Source: Bernardetia sp.
GTDB taxonomy: Bacteria > Bacteroidota > Bacteroidia > Cytophagales > Bernardetiaceae
NCBI GenBank assembly: GCA_020630575.1
Contig: JAHDBD010000002.1
Span: 62,001 to 126,000 of the forward strand
Reading direction: 5' to 3'
DNA: 64,000 bases
Shown: positions 10,679 to 17,849 of the stretch, piece by piece
Layout of the letters: each line of letters starts with the position of its first letter
How positions within the stretch are numbered: position 1 is the first letter of the stretch
Program-made: the position numbers and the translations under genes
Notes under the pieces: generated by a model
Told to the model about the DNA's origin: nothing
Seen by the model: only the letters and a program-made list of their open reading frames with translations
Databases searched by the model: none

Positions 10679-10710
10679 AAAAACCTACAAATTTGCTTGT
10701 AGGTTTTTTT
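10679..10710 (+). terminator. Intrinsic terminator after the CorA-like gene
   Basis: A perfect 12-bp stem, AAAAACCTACAA (10679-10690) with TTGTAGGTTTTT (10697-10708), 6-nt loop, followed by a T-run. Confidence 0.88.
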
Positions 10711-10849
10711 TATACTTTTCATTTAGCAAATCATTTTTTTATCTTTGGTACAGCTATTTATCTTAAATTCTGTTTTTTTATGAAAAAATAGCTAATTATT
10801 CTATTCCCTTTCCCTTTCTAAGCTGAAATAAACTAAGTAAAGCAAAATT

Positions 10850-12091
10850 ATGAAAATAAATATCCTAATCTATATCTCGTTTCTTAGTGTTTTTCTTTTT
10901 TGTTCTACTTTAATGGCTCAAACTAATGAAGCAAGTGGAAATGAAGAGGATACAGAAGAAACAGAAAAACAACCTCCTTATGATAAAAAGTGGAATGTAG
11001 ATATTACAGGAAAGTTTTTTGAAAATCAACGAACAGCACCACTTATAGTAATTGATTCGGTAGAGAATATATATTTAGCAGGAACTTTTTCAGATGAACT
11101 AAAAATTAATGAGCAAACAAGTCTGAACAGTAAAGGAGGAACAGATGCGTTTTTATTAAAATTTGATACAAATGGAAAACTTCTTTGGAAAAAACAAGCA
11201 GGAGGAATAGGAAATGATTATGTAGGTTCGATGCGAATTTCTCAAGAAGGAGGTGTAATTCTATCTGGACATTTTGCAGATTCAACTTTTTTTGATAGAA
11301 TAAAAGCCGATAAAAAAGAAGGTGGGTATGTTGCTAATTACGATAAAAGTGGTGTTGTTCTTTGGGTAAAGACAGAAAACAAAACAGCTTATTCTCTACC
11401 TCAAACTGACCGTCAGCTTAATCTTTATTTAGCAGAAGCCTATAAAGACAAAGTAAAAATAGACACCACCTTGATAAATAACCCTACTCGTTATTACAAT
11501 AGTTATTTATCCAAATATGACAATAATGATAATTTAGAATGGTTTACTATTATTAATAAAATGAATAAAAATGGACGTGGAGAGGTCAAAACATCAGATA
11601 TGGCAATTGATAGAGAGGGAAATATTTTTTTAGGAGGAACATTCAAATATGCTCCTGTTTTTGACAATATAGAAGTTCGTAGTGGTAAAGAAGACGATGT
11701 ATTTTTAGCAAAGTACAATAATGAAGGTAAATTAGGTTGGGTTTTACAGCTTACCAACAGCGACGATGCCTATACAGTAGACCGAGTTTATATACACGAT
11801 GGTAATATTTGCCTACGTGCAACAGCTAAGGTTATAGAAAATGGAGATACAACCGAAACACATCATCAATTTGAATATAATGAACATGCTACTTCAGTAG
11901 AATACCATTCCTTTTATGGTTGGGAAGTAGGCGAAAATATTACAGGAGACTCACTCAATTATCAGTACAGCAATTTTACACAAAATACAGTCAAAAATAC
12001 AGTCTATAAATTTGGAATAATAGGCGAGAAATTAATGCTTATGAAATTTCTTAGAAAACCTCTTACAAATGCTAGAAAAGAAGATGAATAG
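10850..12091 (+). CDS. Secreted protein with SBBP-type beta-propeller repeats
   Basis: 413 residues. A Sec signal peptide ends at ...STLMAQ (about residue 24). An acidic low-complexity stretch follows, then repeats of the form GTF-x(n)-GGTDAFLLKFDTNGKLLWKKQAGG and EDDVFLAKYNNEGKLGWVLQL. These are typical of SBBP (seven-bladed beta-propeller related) repeats in surface or secreted Bacteroidota proteins. No T9SS sorting domain is visible at the C-terminus (GEKLMLMKFLRKPLTNARKEDE), and there is no lipobox. A TATCTTTG element at 10740-10747 could be its -7 box, but no good -33 accompanies it. Fold call reasonably sure; role unknown. Confidence 0.7.
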   Translation: MKINILIYISFLSVFLFCSTLMAQTNEASGNEEDTEETEKQPPYDKKWNVDITGKFFENQRTAPLIVIDSVENIYLAGTFSDELKINEQTSLNSKGGTDAFLLKFDTNGKLLWKKQAGGIGNDYVGSMRISQEGGVILSGHFADSTFFDRIKADKKEGGYVANYDKSGVVLWVKTENKTAYSLPQTDRQLNLYLAEAYKDKVKIDTTLINNPTRYYNSYLSKYDNNDNLEWFTIINKMNKNGRGEVKTSDMAIDREGNIFLGGTFKYAPVFDNIEVRSGKEDDVFLAKYNNEGKLGWVLQLTNSDDAYTVDRVYIHDGNICLRATAKVIENGDTTETHHQFEYNEHATSVEYHSFYGWEVGENITGDSLNYQYSNFTQNTVKNTVYKFGIIGEKLMLMKFLRKPLTNARKEDE

Positions 12092-12538
12092 AATTTAGAT
12101 AAGATTTTAATAGAAGTTACACCATATATGAGATAATCCTTTAATGTGAAACCGATTTTTATCTACTTTCCTTTTCATCTTTTATTCCAAGAAAACAAAT
12201 GCTCAATAGACAGAAAAAATATGAATTTCTGTTATACAAGTGAATGAAAGATGGTATTATTCGGAAGAAAGATTTAATTAAAAATACAGCTAAGAGTATT
12301 ATTTTGAAATTATTAGTGAAAAATTTGTAATTTTGATACACACAACTCGTTCAAGCGTCGACGCCTAAACGAGTTGTGTGTAAAATTTTCCTAAGAATTT
12401 CCACGCAAATCAGTATTTGATTAAAATAGAATTGATTATAATATAATATTCCTAATACAGGATTTATAAACATAATTGACTACATCGTCTTTCAATTCGT
12501 AATTATTTCTAATACTTTGCGTCAAAATATATATAAAA
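12092..12538. other. Intergenic region containing a long perfect palindrome
   Basis: 447 bp without a credible gene; a 60-codon minus-strand frame here has no supporting features. The only clear structure is the 46-bp palindromic element at 12337-12382. Confidence 0.5.
12337..12382. repeat. Long inverted repeat with nested palindrome
   Basis: Perfect 15-bp arms, TACACACAACTCGTT (12337-12351) and AACGAGTTGTGTGTA (12368-12382), enclose 16 nt. That loop contains the 10-bp palindrome GCGTCGACGC (12355-12364). The loop is unusually GC-rich for this region. There is no T-run directly after the stem, so a simple terminator is less likely than a REP-like element or protein-binding site. Confidence 0.7.
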
Positions 12539-13909
12539 ATGAGTTGTAATTCATGTGCAACTAATGCACAACAAACCAATACAGAATTAGATGAGCAAAA
12601 CGAAAACAATCCAAATGAAGAAGCAAAAGGCTGTAAAAGCAATGGAAATTGTGGAACTTCGGGCTGTAATCGTCTAAATTCGTTTGATTGGCTTTCTCAA
12701 ATGGAACTCCCTGATACAAAACCATTTGAAATTGTAGAAGTAAAATTTAAAGGAGGTAGAAAAGCCTTTTGTAGAAATATAAATAACATCCATTTAATTA
12801 CAGGTGATGCCGTAACATTGGAAGTAGAAAGAGGTTTTCATGTAGGTCATATATCTTTACAAGGTGAACTTGTGCGTCTTCAAATGCGAAAAAAACGCAT
12901 CAAAATGGACGATGAAAGTATTTGTAATATTGAAAGAAAAGCTACCCAAGACGATTTAGACAAACTCATTGAAGCTAGAAATAGAGAGCTTCCAACAATG
13001 TACCGAACACGAGAAATCATTAACCAAACTCATTTGGCAATGAAACTCTCTGATGTAGAATACCAAGCAGACTGTACAAAAGCAACTTTTTATTATTCGG
13101 CTGACTCAAGGGTAGATTTTCGTGAACTTATCCGAATGTTGGCAGGAGAATTCAGAATTCGTATCGAAATGCGACAAATTAGCCTCCGACAAGAAGCCAG
13201 CCGAGTAGGTGGAATTGGTGTTTGTGGGCGTGAGCTTTGCTGTTCGACGTGGCTTTCAGATTTCAAACCTGTCAGCACAACAGCAGCACGTTATCAAAAT
13301 CTTTCTTTGAACACATCCAAACTTTCAGGACAATGTGGAAAACTAAAATGCTGTCTAAATTATGAATTGGACACTTATTTAGATGCTCTTAAAGATATTC
13401 CAGAAGTAAAATATTTACGTACTCAAGAAGGTGAAGCACAGTTACAGAAAACAGATATTTTCAAAAAACTGATGTGGTTTAGCTATAATTCTGAAAATGT
13501 TTGGTATGCTTTAAACATTGAAGAAGTAAATTTAATTTTAAAACTCAATGAAAAAAACGAGTTTCCTCCATCCTTAAAACCATCTGAATGGCTTTTAGAA
13601 GGCGAAACATTAGATACAACACTTCAAGACAATCATATTATTGATGCTGAAGAATTTGAACGAAATGTAAGGCGAAAAGCTGAAAGTGGAAATTCTAATA
13701 CAGAGAAGCCTCGTAAAAAAAGACCACGTACAAGAAAACCACGTAAAAATATCTCAAAGGCAGAAGAAGTAAACAAAACAACTTCTAGTTTAGAAAATGG
13801 TAAAGAGAATAATAAGCAAAATCAGGCAAACAAACGCAAAAAAAGAAAGGGTAATCCTTTAAGACAAAAAAAAATACAAAATGGGGAATCAAAAAATAAT
13901 CAAAATTAA
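12539..13909 (+). CDS. RicT/YaaT-like PSP1-domain protein
   Basis: 456 residues. The PSP1 C-terminal domain carries the two cysteine clusters of the family: C229, C234, C235 (VCGRELCCSTW) and C266, C271, C272 (QCGKLKCCLNYE). In Bacillus RicT these help hold iron-sulfur clusters in the RicAFT complex, which affects RNase Y and phosphorelay control. Whether that applies in Bacteroidota is not known. The N-terminus adds its own cysteine-rich segment (CNSCATN, CKSNGNCGTSGC). The last ~90 residues are a disordered lysine/arginine-rich tail, which suggests nucleic-acid contact. Followed after 43 bp by the AhpD-like gene. Confidence 0.85.
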   Translation: MSCNSCATNAQQTNTELDEQNENNPNEEAKGCKSNGNCGTSGCNRLNSFDWLSQMELPDTKPFEIVEVKFKGGRKAFCRNINNIHLITGDAVTLEVERGFHVGHISLQGELVRLQMRKKRIKMDDESICNIERKATQDDLDKLIEARNRELPTMYRTREIINQTHLAMKLSDVEYQADCTKATFYYSADSRVDFRELIRMLAGEFRIRIEMRQISLRQEASRVGGIGVCGRELCCSTWLSDFKPVSTTAARYQNLSLNTSKLSGQCGKLKCCLNYELDTYLDALKDIPEVKYLRTQEGEAQLQKTDIFKKLMWFSYNSENVWYALNIEEVNLILKLNEKNEFPPSLKPSEWLLEGETLDTTLQDNHIIDAEEFERNVRRKAESGNSNTEKPRKKRPRTRKPRKNISKAEEVNKTTSSLENGKENNKQNQANKRKKRKGNPLRQKKIQNGESKNNQN

Positions 13910-13952
13910 TTAATTTTCTAGTAATTACTATTAAACAACCACTATTAGAAAG

Positions 13953-14291
13953 ATGAATCAAGTAGAAGAATTCAATGCCTATCGCAGCAAAATGAACGAA
14001 AAAATTATGGCTGCTGATAATAAAGTATTAAAACGTATTTTTAATTTAGATACTAATGCGTATGCAGAAGGAACGCTAGATATCAAAACAAAAGAACTTA
14101 TTGGACTTACTTGTTCGATGGTTTTGCGCTGTGATGATTGTATCAAATATCACTTAGGAAAAGCAAAAGAAGCAGGTATTTCAGACGAACAAATCATTGA
14201 AGCGATGGCAATTGCAAATCTTGTAGGAGGAACAATCGTAATTCCACATCTTAGAAGAGCAATGGAATATTTGGAAGAGTTGAATAAATAA
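13953..14291 (+). CDS. AhpD-like / carboxymuconolactone decarboxylase family protein
   Basis: 112 residues, the size of single-domain CMD-family proteins. The redox motif CDDCIKYHL (CxxC-x3-H, near residue 50) is intact; it is the disulfide centre of AhpD-type alkylhydroperoxidases. That makes a thiol-peroxidase role more likely than decarboxylation. The C-terminal half (IIEAMAIANLVGGTIVIPHLRRAMEYLE) is a standard family helix pair. It lies between the RicT-like gene and an aldehyde dehydrogenase gene on the same strand, but a strong terminator sits right after it. Confidence 0.88.
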   Translation: MNQVEEFNAYRSKMNEKIMAADNKVLKRIFNLDTNAYAEGTLDIKTKELIGLTCSMVLRCDDCIKYHLGKAKEAGISDEQIIEAMAIANLVGGTIVIPHLRRAMEYLEELNK

Positions 14292-14297
14292 TAAGTA

Positions 14298-14338
14298 AAC
14301 TCTGTTTCAAGTTTTGACACTTGAAGCAGAGTTTTTTT
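14298..14338 (+). terminator. Intrinsic terminator between AhpD-like and ALDH genes
   Basis: A 14-bp stem with one G-U pair, AACTCTGTTTCAAG (14298-14311) with CTTGAAGCAGAGTT (14320-14333), 8-nt loop, followed by seven T. It lies only 25 bp before the next start codon, so it may also attenuate read-through. Confidence 0.85.
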
Positions 14339-14362
14339 TAATAAAAAAGCACGACACAAACC

Positions 14363-15814
14363 ATGAAAAAACTAAACAACTACATAGGAGGAGATTTTAT
14401 CAATCCTTTTTCAGATAAATATATTGAAAATGTCAATCCATCAACAGGAAAAATTTTCTCATTGATTGCTGATTCTGATGAAAATGATGTAAACTTAGCT
14501 GTCGAAGCTGCAAAGGCTGCTTTTCCAGAATGGTCTTCTAAAGGTGCTGAATTTCGCTCAAAATGGCTTTTAAAATTAGCCAATTACATAGAGGAAAATA
14601 TAGAAAAATTTGCACAAGCAGAAACTGAAGACAACGGAAAACCAATTTCCCTTTCTCGTTCGATGGACATTCCTCGTGCTGTTCAGAATTTATCATTTTT
14701 TGCAACGGCTATTTTACACGATAAAGATGAAGCCTATCATACTTCTACACATGTTTTGAATTACACACTGCGCCAACCTTTGGGAGTTGTGGGTTGTATT
14801 TCGCCTTGGAATTTGCCTTTGTATTTATTTACTTGGAAAATTGCGCCTGCACTTGCTAGTGGTAATTGTGTCGTTGCCAAACCTTCTGAACTTACGCCTT
14901 ACACTGCTTATTTACTCTCCGAAGCCTGCCAAGCAATAGATTTTCCTGCTGGTGTTTTGAATATTGTACACGGTTACGGACAAAAAACAGGTGCTGCCAT
15001 TGTTGCACATAATGATACAAAAGCAATTTCTTTCACAGGAGGAACACAGACAGGAAAAACAATTGCCTCAGTAGCTGCTCCCATGTTTAAAAAACTTTCT
15101 TTAGAATTAGGAGGAAAAAATGCAACAGTTATTTTTGCAGATGCTGATTTAGAAGAAGCTACAGAAACAGCTGTAAAAGCTGCTTTTACCAATCAAGGAC
15201 AAATTTGTTTATGTGGTTCTAGAATTTTGGTAGAAAATAAAATCTATGAGAAATTCAAAACAAAGTTTGTAGAAAAAGTAAAGCAATTACAATTAGGTGA
15301 CCCTTTGGACGAAACGACACAACAAGGTGCGACAGTTTCACAAGCACATCAAGAGAAGGTTTTATCTTATATAGAACTTGCCAAACATGAAGGAGGAATT
15401 GTTTTGACAGGAGGCAATAAAGTAACTTCTGAAAACCTTCCAGAAGGATGTAAAGATGGATTTTTTATAGAGCCAACTGTTATTGAAGGACTTTCTGCTT
15501 TTTGTAGAACCAATCAAGAGGAAATTTTTGGTGCAGTAACGACACTCATTCCTTTCGAAAATGAAAACGAAGCCATAGAGTTTGCCAATTGTACTCCTTA
15601 CGGACTTTCTACATCAGTTTGGACTCAAAACTTACCAAAAGCGCACCGAGTAGCAAGTCAGCTAGAAACAGGTATTGTTTGGATAAATACGTGGTTATTG
15701 CGTGATTTGAGAACGCCTTTTGGTGGTGCAAAACAATCAGGTGTAGGACGAGAAGGTGGCTATGAAGCTCTTCGTTTCTTTACAGAAGAAAAAAATGTTT
15801 GTCTGAAATTTTAA
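14363..15814 (+). CDS. Aldehyde dehydrogenase, ALDH8 / 2-(amino/hydroxy)muconic semialdehyde type
   Basis: 483 residues, NAD(P)+-dependent aldehyde oxidation. General ALDH motifs are intact: ISPWNLPLYLFTWKIAPAL, SFTGGTQTG, LELGGKN with its catalytic glutamate, and nucleophile C282 in NQGQICLCGSR. The C-terminal WINTWLLRDLRTPFGGAKQSGVGREGG is characteristic of the hydroxymuconic/aminomuconic semialdehyde dehydrogenase branch rather than betaine or generic ALDHs. Such enzymes act in kynurenine or meta-cleavage catabolism. No other gene of those routes is in the window, so the substrate is inferred from motifs alone. The AhpD-like gene upstream is separated by a terminator. Confidence 0.88.
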   Translation: MKKLNNYIGGDFINPFSDKYIENVNPSTGKIFSLIADSDENDVNLAVEAAKAAFPEWSSKGAEFRSKWLLKLANYIEENIEKFAQAETEDNGKPISLSRSMDIPRAVQNLSFFATAILHDKDEAYHTSTHVLNYTLRQPLGVVGCISPWNLPLYLFTWKIAPALASGNCVVAKPSELTPYTAYLLSEACQAIDFPAGVLNIVHGYGQKTGAAIVAHNDTKAISFTGGTQTGKTIASVAAPMFKKLSLELGGKNATVIFADADLEEATETAVKAAFTNQGQICLCGSRILVENKIYEKFKTKFVEKVKQLQLGDPLDETTQQGATVSQAHQEKVLSYIELAKHEGGIVLTGGNKVTSENLPEGCKDGFFIEPTVIEGLSAFCRTNQEEIFGAVTTLIPFENENEAIEFANCTPYGLSTSVWTQNLPKAHRVASQLETGIVWINTWLLRDLRTPFGGAKQSGVGREGGYEALRFFTEEKNVCLKF

Positions 15815-15822
15815 CACAACTA

Positions 15823-15920
15823 TTAAAGGTTATCACGGTTATTTTTGTATAACAGTCTTCCAGACTGTTGAATTTGATAAAATACTGTCTTTGATGTTCA
15901 GACTGGAAGTCTGAACTACC
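15823..15920. repeat. 29-bp repeat module plus paired hairpins
   Basis: 15823-15852 (TTAAAGGTTATCACGGTTAT plus TTTTGT) matches the reverse complement of about 33443-33472 at 24 of 29 positions by eye. It is followed by two perfect hairpins, AACAGTCT-TCC-AGACTGTT and TTCAGACT-GGA-AGTCTGAA, whose cores are complementary to each other. There is no gene in 15815-16080. Confidence 0.6.
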
Positions 15921-16080
15921 TTAATGCAAACCTTGATAAAGTTTATTTTTGTATTTTCTATTCTATTCGAATAGTTGCAATTCTAAAACTTTCCTACTAA
16001 CTTTCTATTCTAATCAATAGTAGTCTAAACTATCTTTTTGTGATTTTTTTGAACTCTTAAAAGCAATATATTCCATTTCA

Positions 16081-17742
16081 ATGAAAAAGCCTATCATTTT
16101 TTCCATAGACGACGACCCACAAGTAGCAAGAGCAATTGAGAGGGATTTGCGTAGTGAGTTTCGTAAAGAATACAAAATCATTAGTACCACTTCGGCAAAT
16201 GAAGCATTAGAAAGTCTAGAAGAATTTAAAAAACAGAATGAAGAAATTGCGCTTTTTTTGGTTGACCAAAGAATGCCTGATATGCTTGGAGTAGAATTTT
16301 TAGAGAAAGCAAAACCATTTTATCCGAGTGCAAAACGTGTGTTATTGACAGCTTATTCAGATATTGATGCAGCCATAAAAGCAATTAATGATGTCCAGTT
16401 AGACTATTATTTGCACAAACCTTGGAATCCTCCACAAGATAAATTATATCCCGTTTTATATGATTTATTAGAAAGTTGGAAAACTTCTTATCAGCCAGAT
16501 TTTGATGGACTTAGAGTAATTGGTTATCAATTTTCACCACAATCTCATGAGTTAAAAGACTTTTTGGCAAGTAATCTTTTTCCCTATCAATGGCTAGATT
16601 TTCAACAAGACCAAAAGGCAAAACAGCTTTCAGAACTTCATAAATTTAATGAAAATGATTTGCCTGTCGTGGTTTTTGAAGAAGGAGAAATTTTAAAAAA
16701 ACCATCAAAAACAGAGTTAGCCGAAAAGCTAGGACTTTCCACAACGGCTTCACAAGACATTTATGATGTAGTAATTATTGGAGGAGGACCTGCTGGACTT
16801 GCAGCAGCCGTTTATGGTGGCTCAGAAGGATTAAGAACACTTTTAATAGAAAAACATGCCCCCGGTGGACAGGCAGGAACAAGTTCAAGAATAGAAAATT
16901 ATTTAGGTTTTCCGACTGGATTAAGTGGTTCAGAACTTGCCAAACGAGCAACTACACAAGCACAACGTTTTGGAGTAGAGTTTTTAGTTCCACAAGAAGT
17001 AACAGGAATTTCTTTAAAAGACAAGTATAAAATTTTGAAATTAGCTGACGATAAAGAAATTATTGCTAAAAGTGTAGTGATTACTTCTGGTGTTTCGTAT
17101 CGAAAACTAGAAGCAAAAGGAATGGATGATTTCACAGGGGCAGGAATTTATTATGGCGCAGCTACAACAGAAGCACTTTCTTGTTCAGAAAAGAGTGTTT
17201 ATATAGTTGGTGGTGGAAATTCGGCAGGTCAGGGTGCTATGTATCTTTCTCGTTATGCAAAAAAAGTAAATATTGTAGTCAGAAGAGAAGATTTATCTTC
17301 CTCAATGTCGCAGTATTTGATTGACCAAATTGATGGAACAGAAAATATAGAAGTTTTGCCATTTACTGAAATCATAGAAGCAAAAGGCGATGGACATTTA
17401 CAAAGTATAACTCTACAAGATACAAAAGATAATTCTACAAGAGAAGCAGAAGCTGATGCTATGTTTATTTTTATTGGAACAAAACCTCATACTGAATGGA
17501 TTGATTTAGAAATAATTAAAGATGAAAAAGGATTTGTAGAAACTGGGAGAAATCTCTTAGGTTATGATCAAATAAAGAAAATTTGGAAACACAAAAGAGA
17601 ACCATTTACATTAGAAACTTCTATAAAAGGAATTTTTGCAGCAGGCGATGTACGTGCAACAGCTATGAATCGTGTTGCTTCAGCAGTTGGAGAAGGGGCA
17701 ATGGCAATTAGCTTTGTGCATAAATATTTGGCTGAGAACTAA
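16081..17742 (+). CDS. Response regulator fused to thioredoxin-reductase-like FAD oxidoreductase
   Basis: 553 residues in three parts. Residues 1-~130 are a receiver domain: acidic pocket D10-D12, phosphoacceptor D62 in LVDQRMPD, threonine in LLTAYSD and K113 in HKPW. Residues ~140-220 form a linker. From ~228 a pyridine nucleotide-disulfide oxidoreductase follows: FAD motif GGGPAG (234-239), EKHAPGGQAGTSSRIENYLGFP, NADPH motif GGGNSA (377-382) and a C-terminal GIFAAGDVR. The redox-active CATC of true thioredoxin reductases is replaced by A360-A361-T362-T363. It therefore cannot work as a classical dithiol reductase, which suggests a signal-gated NAD(P)H:acceptor oxidoreductase. No histidine kinase gene is adjacent. 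Confidence 0.9.
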   Translation: MKKPIIFSIDDDPQVARAIERDLRSEFRKEYKIISTTSANEALESLEEFKKQNEEIALFLVDQRMPDMLGVEFLEKAKPFYPSAKRVLLTAYSDIDAAIKAINDVQLDYYLHKPWNPPQDKLYPVLYDLLESWKTSYQPDFDGLRVIGYQFSPQSHELKDFLASNLFPYQWLDFQQDQKAKQLSELHKFNENDLPVVVFEEGEILKKPSKTELAEKLGLSTTASQDIYDVVIIGGGPAGLAAAVYGGSEGLRTLLIEKHAPGGQAGTSSRIENYLGFPTGLSGSELAKRATTQAQRFGVEFLVPQEVTGISLKDKYKILKLADDKEIIAKSVVITSGVSYRKLEAKGMDDFTGAGIYYGAATTEALSCSEKSVYIVGGGNSAGQGAMYLSRYAKKVNIVVRREDLSSSMSQYLIDQIDGTENIEVLPFTEIIEAKGDGHLQSITLQDTKDNSTREAEADAMFIFIGTKPHTEWIDLEIIKDEKGFVETGRNLLGYDQIKKIWKHKREPFTLETSIKGIFAAGDVRATAMNRVASAVGEGAMAISFVHKYLAEN

Positions 17743-17769
17743 ATGTAAAACCCTTTTCAATTTATAATT

Positions 17770-17790
17770 CGTCGGTGTTCACACTGACAA
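17770..17790 (-). repeat. GTCRGTGT-N4-ACCGAC hairpin, copy 1
   Basis: CGTCGGTGTTCACACTGACA, read on the minus strand, matches the hairpins at 26196 and 38286. It is preceded by TTCAATTTATAATT, a block also found beside the other two copies. Confidence 0.6.
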
Positions 17791-17797
17791 GAACAAA

Positions 17798-17828
17798 AAA
17801 AACCTTCACTCAAAAAGTGAAGGTTTTT
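17798..17828. terminator. Bidirectional intrinsic terminator
   Basis: A perfect 13-bp stem, AAAAACCTTCACT (17798-17810) with AGTGAAGGTTTTT (17816-17828), 5-nt loop. It lies between convergent genes with A- and T-tracts on both sides. Confidence 0.88.
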
Positions 17829-17849
17829 GCTTTTAATTGTTTATTTAAA

